Positions 47,027 to 59,211 of a stretch of DNA of 64,000 nucleotides are shown here, one piece after another. Both the position numbers and the translations under genes were made by a program. The notes below the pieces were generated by a model, which was not told the origin of the DNA, did not search any database, and worked only from the letters and a program-made list of their open reading frames with translations. Position 1 is the first letter of the stretch. The number at the start of each line of letters is the position of its first letter. Source of the stretch: Manis javanica. Taxonomy: Eukaryota > Chordata > Mammalia > Pholidota > Manidae. The stretch is taken from the NCBI RefSeq assembly GCF_040802235.1, contig NC_133157.1, forward strand, positions 22,895,501 to 22,959,500, read 5' to 3'.

Positions 47027-50000
47027 TGATTTGTCTTTTCTGTTCCCACTTGACTGTGGTTGCCCTTACTCTGGGGCAGGGGTGCAGGCAGGGGTGTCAA
47101 TTTTAGTTACTGCTCTGTCTATAGCACCTGTCAACAGTGTTTTGTACTTGGAATCCAGGATCAGTTTTTAGTTGGAGGAATGAATAGGTTGTGTGGGAAT
47201 CATCTGTATGGAGGCATAGGCTATAGAGGGGTTGGCTTATCTTAGGAACTTTTTATGTTATTACAATGCAGTAGTAAAGGCGAATGTTTGCATTTCCTGA
47301 GGCAGACATAGCCACCTGTGAAACTGCAGATGTAGGCACTGCTGTCTAAAAAGGCTATTTCTCTTCACTACCATCTATCTTCAGATGGATAACCAACTGT
47401 GCATTTAAGGACAAATGAAGGAGGGCAGACTCCCTTTCTCTGATTTTCATTGTTAGTAGTGGTAAATGCAGTATTTGATGAGGGTGAATGTCATGGACAG
47501 AGCACAGCATAGGGCTCCCAACTATTTTGGTCTCAATTCAGTGATCAGAACATATCACTTCATTTGTTCTGTATTAATACTGGGGCGTTTGGAGGTATGG
47601 GGAAAGGGCAGAAATGCTCCTTCAGTCATGCATCTTAGAGTACTTGTTTTTTAGCAGGATATTCAGATTTGATTTGATATACTTATTTTACTTCTACCAA
47701 AAACTGAGCAGCCATCTCTGAATATTAAAGCTCAAAAGAATCTGTAAGGAGGAAATAGGAGCATATCCCAGGAGCTACTCTGGAATGCTGTCCTCTATAT
47801 TAAAGTTTTCCTTTGCCTTCTGTCATATCTTGACAGCACCGAAGATGACAGGACCGAAGGAATGTGGTCCTTTAGGAACTCAGCTTTATCTTCCTCTAGG
47901 GGAAGAGTTGTTAGTAACTAATTGCTATTTTTAGAAGCATTATTTTAACCTGGTTGTATATTTCATAATTTATTATCCAAAGTTTAATTAAAAATGAGTA
48001 TCTTATAAAATAAGTTATTTAGTAGTTAAGGTTTAACACATCCTACTTTATAAAGCAAGTTCTTTTTTTCCTTGACTTTGCAAAATGTGTTACAAAGATG
48101 TTCTCTAAAAAACATCACCACTCCTGCAGACCTTTACATTATTAGCCCTAAAGTCAGTTGCACAGTTCTCATTATCCCAATGTAGAATAATGAAAGGATA
48201 AAAGAGAAAACTGGAGTTGGGAAGGGATCTGTACTCAAGTTGCCTTCGGTTGACTTCTGCCTTTCCTTTGATTCTGTCACTTAAAAATTTCCCGAATCTG
48301 TTCATTCCTTGTGTTCCCAGTGGCATGACCCACTGCTGGGGTTACTTCAACATAGTCTTTGCCAGTCCCAGCTTGTAGTCTTTCCTCTAATCTCTTCTCC
48401 ATAGGGCAGCCACTTTGGTTTTTCTGAAACAAATGTCATGGGACGGTGGCTTCTCCTGGCCTTCAAGAAGGAGTTGAAACTTTTAAGTTGGCCCATCAGA
48501 CTTTTGATGCCTGCTTTCTGTCTATATCTGCAGGTCTTCCTGCCATACGTTTTATTATCCAGCCATATCGAACTTGTTTTTATTCCCTGAAGTCAGTGTC
48601 ATCTTTGCACATTTTCTCCTCTGCAGAGAGTACTGCCCACTTTGTAGCATCGTGCCCTATACTTAAAGTACTCTCCTGAGAAGCACTGCTGTAACTCTTT
48701 TTAGACTAGGTAAGATGTCCCTGCTATGTGTCTTCTTAGCATCTTGCACTTCTCCTATTGGAACTTAATGCATATTATATAAATATGTGTCTAACTAATT
48801 GTCTCTCCCACTAGCTGATATGCATTCTGAAGGTAGACTGTGTCTAACTTGTTTACCACCCTTTTTGTCTTCCTAGCATGGTGTTTTACACATAGAAAGT
48901 GCTTACTTAAAATCTGATGAACTCGAAGATGAATAAAACAAAAGCAGATTAAATAAAAAGAGTTTTGCACTATATCCTTGAGGCTGATAAAAGAGGATGG
49001 GACATCAGTTAGTTAAATTAGTCAGTTAAAGCTTTTTATTTTTAAATGTCCAAAATTTATTTTGCATCTCAGGGAGGCAGGGAGTTAACAGCTCTTGAGT
49101 GGCTAAGTCAGAAAAGATTTAAACATTTATATAAATGAATTTTTAAAAATCTCATTGAAACTTTGGAGGATGCCAAAATGTTTTCAAGCAGCAAGGGATT
49201 GAAAATGAAGAGATCACACTGCACAGTCCCCCTTGCTATTAAAGGAATTATAAAACATTAACAGCAGTCCTCTGTCCCTGAGCCACACACGTGGTCTTTC
49301 TGCATTGCTTGTTCTTAAATGAGAAATTCTACCACTGCAGTTCTTAGGAGCATAATAATCTGTATGGTTGGGAGAGCACACTGTATTTAGATGATTTAGT
49401 TAGAACATTTACCATTTTTAGAAATAGTATCAATGCAGTGTTCTTCGTTTCTTCCTAATCTAGACAGTTTCAGTTTTATGAGTCCTGTGGACTAGTTAGC
49501 ACTGTGCCTCTTGTTAATGCCAAAAAGAGATTATTTCTGTATATCTGCATTATAGAGTTTGTGTTCCAGAAGATTAGAGGTTTGTTTCAGATCAATGTTA
49601 CTTCTGTGAGGTTTACACACACTCATACCCCTCCTTTACCACCCTAAACATCTAGAGAAGATAAAATGTTGGAAAGCTCTTAGTAACTGTTTTCTCAGCT
49701 TGCTTTACTTTGTTTTCTTTCTTCTGACTGCTTTTGAAGGTTTTTTTGGCCTGGAGGCAGAGTCAAATAGTAGGTATGAATTTCAAGGTTACAGCTAAGC
49801 TTACTTGTCAACAGAAAGCAGTCACCAGGCCAACCACAGACTTAATCTTACTTCATGCATCTTTGCCCCGAGGCAGAAGTTCTCATGCGTAATTTAGAGG
49901 AATTGAATAGTTAGAGATTCAGACTTGGCGTTATCTTAGAAATTTGAAAAGATGTCAGAGGATGAATTTAGAAAAACCTGTTGGGTGTTAGAAAATGCTT

Positions 50001-51329
50001 TTTAACATCAGCCAGTTTTTGGTGATTGGTTTTAGAGATTTTCCAGTGCTTCCCAGAACTGAGTGCTACCTGAATTCATATTGTCTGAGACAACTTGCAG
50101 TCAACTTTGCCTGTTCACAAATGTAAAAGCACAAATTTAGGTGACACTGTGAAAAATAAAAATACAAATTAATAGATATCTAGAATGATATTTCTGGGGG
50201 AAAGACATGATTTTGCTCCTCTCAGGACATTTAGCAGTGTCTAGAGACATTTTGATTGGTACAGCTCTAATGGATATTGTTAAACATGTTGCATCTAATG
50301 CAAAGAAAGTCAGTGTTGCTGTTGAGAAACCCTGATTTGATAGTCATATAGATACTGATAACATAAAATGTGTGTATATAAATCTTCATTTGGAGGGATT
50401 CTTCTCAGTGTAAAAATACTTAAGGAAACAAAATTCATTCCAGTTCTTTGACCTATTAGCAAATATTGAGTATAGTGGGCTTGGCCGCGCACACCTAAAC
50501 CCCCGCAAAGCCACAGGAGCCATAGCCAGGAGCTTACCCGTTCCTGAAAGCTGCTCCTTCGGAAGTAGAGCAGTGCTAGTTAGCGTCATGCTTGAGAGGT
50601 ACAGGAGGTTAGGGCGCCATCCAGTGAAAGGGCCATGAGGCAGCTAAGCATCTCTGAATGTAATCTCGCTTCTGTAACATTTTACCTGTCCTGTCTTGTC
50701 ACTGAAGTATTTCGGATATTGTGCTAAAGGGTTAATCTGTAATTTATCTCTGCCCTGCCTACCTAACCCTCCTCCATATTTGCATGACCTGAAAACTGAG
50801 AAGACAAAGGACTAAGACAAAAGGAGTATGAGAGGTGGCATAAGTGAGGAATTACATCTGGAGTTCAGATTATTTGCTTTATGAATTTTTAGATGATTTT
50901 TACCTAATGAAACTTTGTGTCGTCTTTTGTTTCAACAACTGTGAGCTGTTCCATGAAGTTTTGGAATGTTTTCCTTATAGTCTATTTTAGGTCTGTTTTT
51001 AATGGGAAAAGTTGAGTAATTTGTTTACAATAACCAACAGTTGGTTATAGGTATGAAAATAAAATGGGCTTTATTTAACATACACCATAGTATAATGAAG
51101 TGCTACAAATTAATATAATAAGACTTGAAGACATTAAAATGATTTTGAAAAATGCAACCATTTTAAAGCTCAGCTGTTTTTCTGTGTTCTAAATTGGTGA
51201 TACTATTGTAAAGGAGCAAGGTAACTTATATCTAAAATGATGGTAATAAATGTGTGCTTCACATCTGTAGCATTTAAGATAGATTTGGTGGTATATAACC
51301 AAAACAAACAAAAATCTAAAACCCATTAT

Positions 51330-51680
51330 CAACAGACGTCAAAATAACAGTGACTTAAATGAGCTAGAAGTTTATCTCTTGGGTGAAAGAAGCCTGGAGG
51401 TAGGCAGTCCAGGGCCACAAACATCCATGCCCATCCTCCCTGCATCCTGCTGCCTTGGTATGAGACCTTCTCGTCTACAATGAGTGCTTGAGTTCAAAGT
51501 CATCCATAAACTCTGACCTGGCCATTTGGCTGCCAACATAGATACAGATCTGCCTGGGTGATGTCATCCTATCTCAGGCTTGTATATTATGTAGCAAAGG
51601 CGAGCTGGCTACTACAGTCCTGATGTAGGCACCTCAGATATGCAGCAGACCACCTCCGTCTAACCCACATATTACTTAGC
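51330..51680. repeat. Probable old interspersed repeat
   Basis: Contains AACAGTGACTTAAATGAGCT, AGAAGTTTATCTCTTGGGTG and GGAGGTAGGCAGTCCAGGGC, which I recall as part of a common old mammalian repeat, but I cannot name it. It lies in intron 17, 0.3 kb before the last exon. Confidence 0.45.
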
Positions 51681-52008
51681 CATATGGCTATACATAGTTT
51701 CAGGGGCATCTGGGGGAAATAGTCTTTTGGATGGGAGCCAATGAACCCAGCAAAAAACTGGAGTTCTTGTTACCAGAGAATGAGAGACAGCTAGCAGACT
51801 TAGAAACAATAATAGGTGAAAATATTCGGAAAAAGTAGTGGCTATGTAACTTCATTAAGGCTCTCAGATTATGAAATAAAATACTGTTGTATGGCAATTA
51901 ATTACTGATTGGAGGCTGTTTTTCTTTTCATTTTTAATATTTCTGTGGTTTTATCCTCCCCCATCTTTTCCAAAAGCAAAACTAATCATTCTCTTTTCTT
52001 CTTAATAG

Positions 52009-52054
52009 GACTTGCCATGACATTTCTCAAGATCTGAAATCTTCAGTAGACTGA
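52009..52054 (+). CDS. TMEM245: TMEM245 exon 18, C-terminus and stop
   Basis: Last coding exon. The first base completes the Arg codon from exon 17. It encodes TCHDISQDLKSSVD and the stop TGA at 52052-52054. The acceptor is TTCTTAATAG after a strong pyrimidine tract. The end DLKSSVD is that of human TMEM245 as I recall it. Confidence 0.96.
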
Positions 52055-53079
52055 CGTGGTTTCCAGCATGGTGATTTCTGTAGGAAGTTCAACCTTGATA
52101 GTGAGTTCAGCTCAGCTGTGGCCTTCTATCCTTTCAGCTGTGCCTAGCAAGCAGAGCCCAGGAAAGGAGCAGAAGCCTCCTGGCCTTCCACACAGAATGT
52201 CTGGACAAGAGAGAACTTGCTGTGGGCTGCTTTGCATTTTAAAGCACAGCTGTAGAGCTCAAAAATGTGGTTTGCTCACTTAACTGTTACTAAGATGGCT
52301 TGAAAAGTTTCACTTTGTACACTGGTACCATGGCTTGAAATTTCCCACTTAGGTTATCTATATTATTATAATAAGTATTTATAAAGTTTAAGAGCCCTAA
52401 ACTTACCTGCCTGTTGAAAGTATGTACAATACAAATTTCTCCCGCTTTAAGAAATTTGTTCTTAAACTTTTCTATGACAGTCACTTTTCAGTGAAGAGGT
52501 TTTCACTTTTGAGTGTATAGTTGCTTGAGCGAGGAAAATGAGTCTTCAACCCTTCTCCTACAATGTATGGTCCTCCCTGTAAAAAAAGAACAACTCTTAG
52601 TGTTAGGGTGGGTGGTTTATTTGAAGTTCAGTTAGTTGTGTATTACAACCATGGGAGACACTGAAAGACAAGCTCTTCCTCTTCTCTTTTCTTCTCCCTC
52701 CATCCACCATTGTACTACTGCCAAATTTCTAAAACTTGGCTGACTGAATTGAAGTTAAATACTTATTAAGCTGCTATTAATGGTAACAATAGTTTGTTCT
52801 TTCTGAATGTTTTAAGTGAAAAATCTCAGGTGTAGCACTACTTCGATTTGTTAAATGTATCCCTATTTCACTATTTGGAATTCTGCCAAATAGTTACTTA
52901 TTAGCTGTAGGATTTTATATTTGTGCAGTGTTTGTCCATCACTTAGCACAGTGCCTTGCACATAAGACTCTAGGTGAATGCTTGTTAAATTGTGACTTTT
53001 TAAATATCTCAGATACCACAATAACCAGCATAGTGTTTTACATTTTACAGTCATTTGCACATATTACTTCACAACCACT

Positions 53080-53390
53080 TCACATCAGCTTTCCTATAGT
53101 TTTATATTATTTTACAACAGTTTCTTTCACACAGGTGGGGAAGCTAAGGTTCAGAGAAGTGACTGACTCCAGTCATAAAGTTTAGTAAGATTTGACCTCA
53201 AATCTTCCTGACTCCATAGTCTGCAAACTCTGTTACATTATAGTGTTTCTACTAATATGCAGTTTTCCCAGTGCTGTGAGATAGGTGTCCTTTAGAATAG
53301 ATTTGTCCTACAGTTAATGACAGGGCTGGGACTAGAACCCAGCTTTTAACTTTGTACCTTTTCCACTGTAGAGAATAATCAGCAGGCTCT
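53080..53390. repeat. MIR fragments (one or two)
   Basis: CACACAGGTGGGGAAGCTAA, GTTCAGAGAAGTGACTGACT and, further on, GACAGGGCTGGGACTAGAAC CCAG are MIR-type phrases. Two partial copies appear to lie side by side. Confidence 0.7.
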
Positions 53391-53658
53391 TTCTCTGCCT
53401 CCAAGGGAATATGGAGGAGAAACCATTCTTAAATATCAAAGATTGCTATTTTGGAAAACTTAAAAAAGTAGAAATCACTAAGATGTGTAATTAATGTTAA
53501 TTAGCTTAAACTTATTTTCATATTAAGAAAAACTCCATTTAGAAAAGAGTCTACCATGAATGAGGTCTTTATATAGTAGCCTACATATGGATCTATAATT
53601 TTTTCTATCCTTCAACAGTTATAATCTGATATTCCACTAAGTACTATATTTGGCCAGT

Positions 53659-53716
53659 AATTCATTCATTTCTGTGTCATTCATTCATTCATTCATTCAC
53701 TCATTCATTCATTCAG
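53659..53716. repeat. ATTC microsatellite
   Basis: ATTC tetranucleotides, interrupted once by TCTGTGTC and once by ATTCACTC. Confidence 0.95.
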
Positions 53717-55563
53717 TAAAACATTTGTTAAGAGTTTGCCAAATGCTAAGTTCCATGCCAGCTACGTGTACAGGATGCTGTAGGGACAACTGATAAGCTT
53801 TCTCTCACCTTAAATCTTAGCCAGATTATGTGTATTGGCTAAAATAAAAAGCTGTTCATTAAAAAGGTTAAAAAAAGAGTCAGGTTTTTGTTAATTGTAT
53901 ACTGGTAAGTTTATAGCTGTAATTAGCACATACTCATAAAACACAAATATACACAGGGTTATTGTGCATATATGAATTATGTTCTTCCAAAGTGCTTTTA
54001 GCTATATAAAGTGATACTGCAAAAATTAAACTTGAGCTAATATATTAGCTGTTGCTAGTCATATTAGTATGAATACCAGATTCTTTGAGGGAAACTCTGA
54101 GCCCTAAGAGAATAGTTTAGAGCTGCCAAAATTTAGCACTGATGTAATATCACCCTGAAATATCAGGAGCAGAGGTGCCCCCAGAGTGCTACATAGTTCT
54201 GATCAAGAAACTTGAAATTCCCAAGTATTCCAGGAACCCACAAAAGGACATGGGAGGTTGACCAGCTGGGGAAGGTCTAGGATCCTAGTCTTGGGACTTC
54301 TAGACTTCCTAGGACTTGGAAGGTCTACCAGCTGGGGGAGGTCGGAGACGTCTTCTAGAACCCTCAGAAACAGAGAAACATGCCCCCTCCAATATAGTGA
54401 GATTTTTCAGAATTTTCACAGTGCACAGAGATCAAGTGGTATGAAAAGGTAGGCATCCTAAGCTCAAGTTTCAAAGATAAGCTGCCCTCAGATTCTCAGG
54501 ATTTGACTTGGAAAGAGGAAGTTACTTTAGGGACAGATAGTGTATTGATGAACTATAAGCATCTTCAGTAAAGACCACGTACAGAAATCCTATCACAATG
54601 TTATACATTTTATAGCTTTATTTAAGATTAGTTTTAAGTTCACATTTACTTGTAAACTGACTGGGGGAATGGGCAGAGGAGATAAAAGCTCTTCATTCAG
54701 ATGTGCTTCTCTCTTTTCTGAGAGAATAAGGCATGGGATTTTCAGCATAAACTCCATGTCATATAAATCTTGCTTCAGTTCCAAAATTCCTGGCACATTC
54801 TGTTCCTGGACGTGATCTCTGTCAGACTGCCTTAGATACCAGTCTTACTTATTTTTAAATTTGCAAGGATTCCTAACACCGTGTTCTGTTAGAGGTGGTT
54901 AGCTAGCAGAGTTTTCTCTTGACTTCTGTGACTGGTGTAGTAGATTGACTGTTAACAGTGGAAGAAAACCCAAGAAGTGTTATGGAAATGCTGTATTTAA
55001 GCTCAGTAGCCTTTGGAAGTACTTGTTTATTGCAGTTAAAGTGCTTTTGCAGAGCTTGCACATGAGGTCCTCTGGCTAAGCCTTGTCTTAACATGAACCC
55101 ATTGTGACTCATCAGGACTTACTAGTACCTCTAGTTCCTACTTTGATTGTATTTAGCACTTGAGGATCTGTCACTATTGGGCAAGAAATATTTAGAAATT
55201 TCAGGCCATACGGGGTTACATTAGAGCAGAATAATTTTAGGTAAGCTGACCAGAGCTTTCAACCTCAAGGTTTATAGGAAAAACCCCTTAAGAACTTCTC
55301 ATTCTCTGGTTCTGACCAGGAGTCTCCCCTTACCAAGAGGTTTACAGTAGGCATTTTACAGTAGAAATAGCCTCTGGCAACATACTTCCAAATGCTGGTT
55401 CCAGCTAAGAACAGATACCTTTTCTTTTAATTTCTTGTCCTTATACATTTGCCATCAAAATATACTCATTTCATTAACTTACTGAGGACTTGCAAAAAAT
55501 ATACAAGATATCTGGAACCACAAAGCAGTTATTTTTTGGTAGTTTAAAAATAATAAAAATTGT

Positions 55564-57402
55564 GAAAGACCTATACCCTGAAAACTACAAGTCACTCTTA
55601 AGAGAAATTAAAGGGGACACTAACAAATGGAAACTCATCCCATGCTCATGGCTAGGAAGAATTAATATCGTCAAAATGGACACCCTGCCCAAAGCAATAT
55701 ACAGATTTGATGCAATCCCTATCAAATTACCAGCAACATTCTTCAATGAACTGGAACAAATAATTCAAAAATTCATATGGAAACAACAAAGACCCCGAAT
55801 AGCCAAAGCAATCCTGAAAAAGAAGAATAAAGTAGGGGGGATCTCACTCCCCAACTTCAAGCTCTACTACAAAGCCATAGTAATCAAGACAATTTGGTAC
55901 TGGCACAAGAACAGAGCCACAGACCAGTGGAACAGATTAGAGACCCCAGAAATTAACCCAAACATATATGGTCAATTAATATTTGATAAAGGAGCCATGG
56001 ACATACAATGGCAAAATGACAGTCTCTTCAACAGATGGTGCTGGCAAAACTGGACAGCTACATGTAGGAGAATGAAACTGGACCATTGTCTAACCCCATA
56101 TACAAAGGTAAACTCAAAATGGATCAAAGACCTGAATGTAAGTCACGAAACCATTAAACTCTTGGAAAAAAACATAGGCAAAAACCTCTTAGACATAAAT
56201 ATGAGTGACCTCTTCTTGAACATATCTCCCCGGGCAAGGAAAACAACAGCAAAAATGAGCAAGTGGGACTACATTAAGCTGAAAAGCTTCTTTACAGCGG
56301 AAGACACCATCAATAGAACAAAAAGGAACCCTACAGTATGGGAGAATATATTTGAAAATGACAGATCCGATAAAGGATTGACGTCCAGAATATATAAAGA
56401 GCTCACACGCCTCAACAAACAAAAAACAAATAACCCAATTAAAAAATGGGCAGAGGAACTGAACAGACAGTTCTCTAAAAAAGAAATACAGATGGCCAAC
56501 AGACACATGAAAAGATGCTCCACATCGCTAATTATCAGAGAAATGCAAATTAAAACTACAATGAGGTATCACCTCACACCAGTAAGGATGGCTGCCATCC
56601 AAAAGACAAACAACAACAAATGTTGGCGAGGCTGTGGAGAAAGGGGAACCCTCCTACACTGCTGGTGGGAATGTAAATTAGTTCAACCATTGTGGGAAAC
56701 AGTATGGAGGTTCATCAAAATGCTCAAAACAGACCTACCATTTGACCCAGGAATTCCACTCCTAGGAATTTACCCTAAGAACGCAGCAATCAAGTTTGAG
56801 AAAGACAGATGCACCCCTATGTTTATCGCAGCACTATTTACAATAGCCAAGAATTGGAAGCAACCTAAATGTCCATCAGTAGATGAATGGATAAGAAGAT
56901 GTGGTACATATACACAATGGAATACTACTCAGCCATAAGAAGAGGGAAAATCCTACCATTTGCAGCAACATGGATGGAGCTGGAGAGTATTATGCTCAGT
57001 GAAATAAGCCAAGCGGAAAAAGAGAAATACCAAATGATTTCACTCATCTGAGGAGTATAAGAACAAAGGAAAAACTGAAGGAACAAAACAGCAGCGGAAT
57101 TACAAAATCCAAAAATGGACTAACAGGTACCAAAGGGAAAGGAACTGGGGAGGATGGGTGGGCAGGGGGGGATAAGGGTGGGGGAGAAGAAAGGGGGTAT
57201 TAAGATTAGCATGCATGGGGGGTAGGGAGAAAGGGGAGGGAGGGCTGTACAACACAGAGAGGACAAGTAGTGATTCTACAACATTTTGCTATGCTGATGG
57301 ACAGTGACTAATGTGGTTTTTAGGGGGGATTTGGTATAGGGGAGAGCATAGTAAACATAGTATTCTTCATGTAAGTGTAGATTAAAGATTAAAAAAAAAA
57401 AA
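55564..57402 (+). mobile_element. 5'-truncated L1, sense to TMEM245
   Basis: Starts within the ORF2 region after the reverse transcriptase core, at GTGAAAGACCTATACCC. It keeps an open frame to about 56938, including ATYNKWKLIP-like thumb sequence and the C-terminal zinc-knuckle-like region ([18 protein letters not shown]). One missing A near 56892, by comparison with the copy at 44763, shifts the last about 40 codons. A G-rich 3' UTR follows (GGAGAAGAAAGGGGG), then a 12-base poly(A) at 57391-57402. No TSD lies next to this tail; the TSD is found only beyond the adjoining segment at 59224. Confidence 0.93.
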
Positions 57403-57852
57403 GGAAGAAAGAAAAGGGGGATTACTTCTTGATAGGATAAGACTATTGGTAAATCAAAGATTAACGCATGCTTTAAATATCCTTGATTTTGATCACTTAA
57501 AGGGTGTCAAATGATCAGCTATGGAGGTACTCTTTTCTGATAATATTCCTTTCTCTTAATAAAAAAAAAAAAGCAGTTCCTGTGTGCTGACCTCCAATGA
57601 GTTCTACACAGTGGAATAGGGGGCATGTCAAAGTGTGGGCAAAGGGTCTGTTTGTTTTTATGCAGAAGATCAAGGCCTAGCTTGGCTACCCAGAAAATGA
57701 ACTAAGATACGATATGAGGAGGAGCTTCTGGCATCAGCACTCTCTGGAGGACTCGTGCCGGGGGATGATCATCAAAAAGCCTCCACAGGGATCCGGGCGA
57801 TGCTGCGGTTGTGGCTGCGTCCATCCCACTGTTTCCTTGACTTGCCATTGGA

Positions 57853-58263
57853 ATGAGGAGGGAGATGTCTAGGCTGGCGTGTGCATACAGTGAGACAACG
57901 AATTTGAGTGGATCTGTACGTTTGGAACTCAACCAGGAGTTGGGAGGGGTGCAAGTTGTAGCACTCCAAAATCTTACGACTATAGACTATCTATGGTTAA
58001 AAGAACATATGGGATGTGAACAGATCCCAGAAATGGGTTACTTTAATTTGTCTGATTTCTCTCAGACTGTTCAAGTACAGTTGGACAATATCCATCATAT
58101 CATAGACAAATTTTCACAAATGCCTAGGGTGCCTAACTGGTTTTCTTGGCTTCACAGGAGATGGCTGGTAATTATAGATTTGCTTAGTTTCTGTCACCAT
58201 ATTCCTATTATGTTAATATGTGTGCACAAGTTAGTTAGTAGTTTAAAACCTATACATGCTTAA
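57853..58263 (+). pseudogene. Degraded retroviral env transmembrane fragment
   Basis: A 136-codon open frame. Its middle (about 58080 backwards to 57950) has the arrangement of a retroviral envelope TM subunit: a heptad-like ALQNLTTIDYLWLKEH, then CEQIPEMGYFNLSD at the place of the C-x6-CC disulfide motif. The two final cysteines are replaced by Gly-Tyr, so the covalent SU-TM link is lost. A polar stretch, Trp-containing PNWFSWL and a hydrophobic segment follow. No SU domain, signal peptide or fusion peptide is readable. It is a relic, not a functional envelope. Confidence 0.65.
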
Positions 58264-58890
58264 GGTACTCTACAAGAAGATACGTCAAAGAAATAATCCT
58301 CCCATGTTTTCTTCCATATGCTACCTCTATAGCTTTTCTTCTTCCTTCCTAATTACAACCCTTAAATAGAATTCGTGCCTCATATCGAATTTACCAAGCA
58401 TCATAATTCCTCCCGGTGGTAAAGATACCTCGAGACAAGTGCTGGGCATAGAAGCCACAAGGCATAAATCTGCAAAGAAATAAAAAGCTAACCTTTTCAA
58501 ACAATATGGCTTCTCTCTCACTTACCAACTTTACATTTCCCTGTATGGCCCTGGAAGATGACTGGTTAGCCAGAGACAGGTAAGATTCCTCAAGGGAGGA
58601 ACAACCTAAGACAGGCACAGTCGCAGGGGGGCCATCAGGTGAGAAATCGGGGAACAACAGTGGTGAAGCTTAGAACCTCACCCCCCCCCTCCCTGTTTTG
58701 AGAGAAAGCTTCTGCATCCGTGGATATTTTATTACCCTTGTCTAGCTCGGATTAGCACGTAGTCTACAGGCACACACCTGATCATCTACAATCGCTCTCT
58801 TACAACACTAAACTATGTTTTCTACCTTTATCTTGCATCTACCTACCACTTCAACATTTAAAAAAATAATAATAATAATAAAGGGAGAAT

Positions 58891-59211
58891 TGTGGGATCC
58901 ACATATAAATCAAGTATAAAAATCAAACGAATATTCATATTTGACCTGATTGTTTATAGTTCATAATGCGTGATCAAAACTGAAAGTTTCTGTGATGAAT
59001 GCCCTTGTACTGTTCACCATGTAAGAACTTATTCACTATGTAAGAATTTGTTCACCATGTAAGAACTTGTTCGTTATGCTTCAGAAGATTGGAGACTGAT
59101 GAGAATTAGGCTTGAGATGGATTAATTGTGCATTGAGCATTGACCCCCCCTATACAGAATTTTATTGTTGTTAACAACCATTTGATCAATAAATATGAGA
59201 GATGCCCTCTC
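58891..59211 (+). repeat. LTR (U3-R only)
   Basis: About 320 bases starting TG after a purine-rich tract. An internal run of CACTATGTAAGAA-like units is repeated three to four times (59020-59075: TTCACCATGTAAGAACTT, TTCACTATGTAAGAATTT, TTCACCATGTAAGAACTT). There is a poly(A) signal at 59188-59193. It lacks a terminal U5 and CA end. Confidence 0.7.
59188..59193 (+). terminator. LTR poly(A) signal AATAAA
   Basis: AATAAA 18 bases before the poly(A) junction at 59212. It lies in the sense direction of TMEM245, so it could also serve as an internal polyadenylation site of the host 3' UTR. Confidence 0.75.

Larger units (their letters stand above)
57573..59211 (+). mobile_element. Endogenous retrovirus 3' part (env remnant and LTR U3-R)
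   Basis: Non-L1 sequence with a decayed retroviral envelope transmembrane region, a purine tract AAAGGGAGAAT at 58880-58890 and an LTR that starts TGTGGGATCC at 58891. The LTR ends 18 bases after AATAAA (59188-59193), directly followed by poly(A). It therefore has U3 and R but no U5, as in RNA rather than in an integrated provirus. No gag or pol is present. The viral group cannot be fixed from this remnant; the env layout resembles the gamma-type class. Confidence 0.7.

Noticed and set aside
44750-47039. The possibility that the two antisense L1 pieces (40890-43067 and 44763-47026) are one L1 split by rearrangement
   Set aside because: Each has its own distinct TSD pair, so they are separate insertions, although one has the 5' part and the other the 3' part of an L1.
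56189-56523. Minus-strand frames of 105 and 84 codons
   Set aside because: Antisense shadows of the L1 ORF2 frame that runs on the plus strand. Similar shadows occur at 45653-45890 and 46601-47029 for the other L1.
55521-57585. A shared AAAGCAGTT upstream of the L1 and after the second A-run, as a possible TSD for the L1 alone
   Set aside because: Only 9 bases, and the upstream copy is about 30 bases away from the L1 junction. The 15-base match at 59225 abuts both junctions and is far better.
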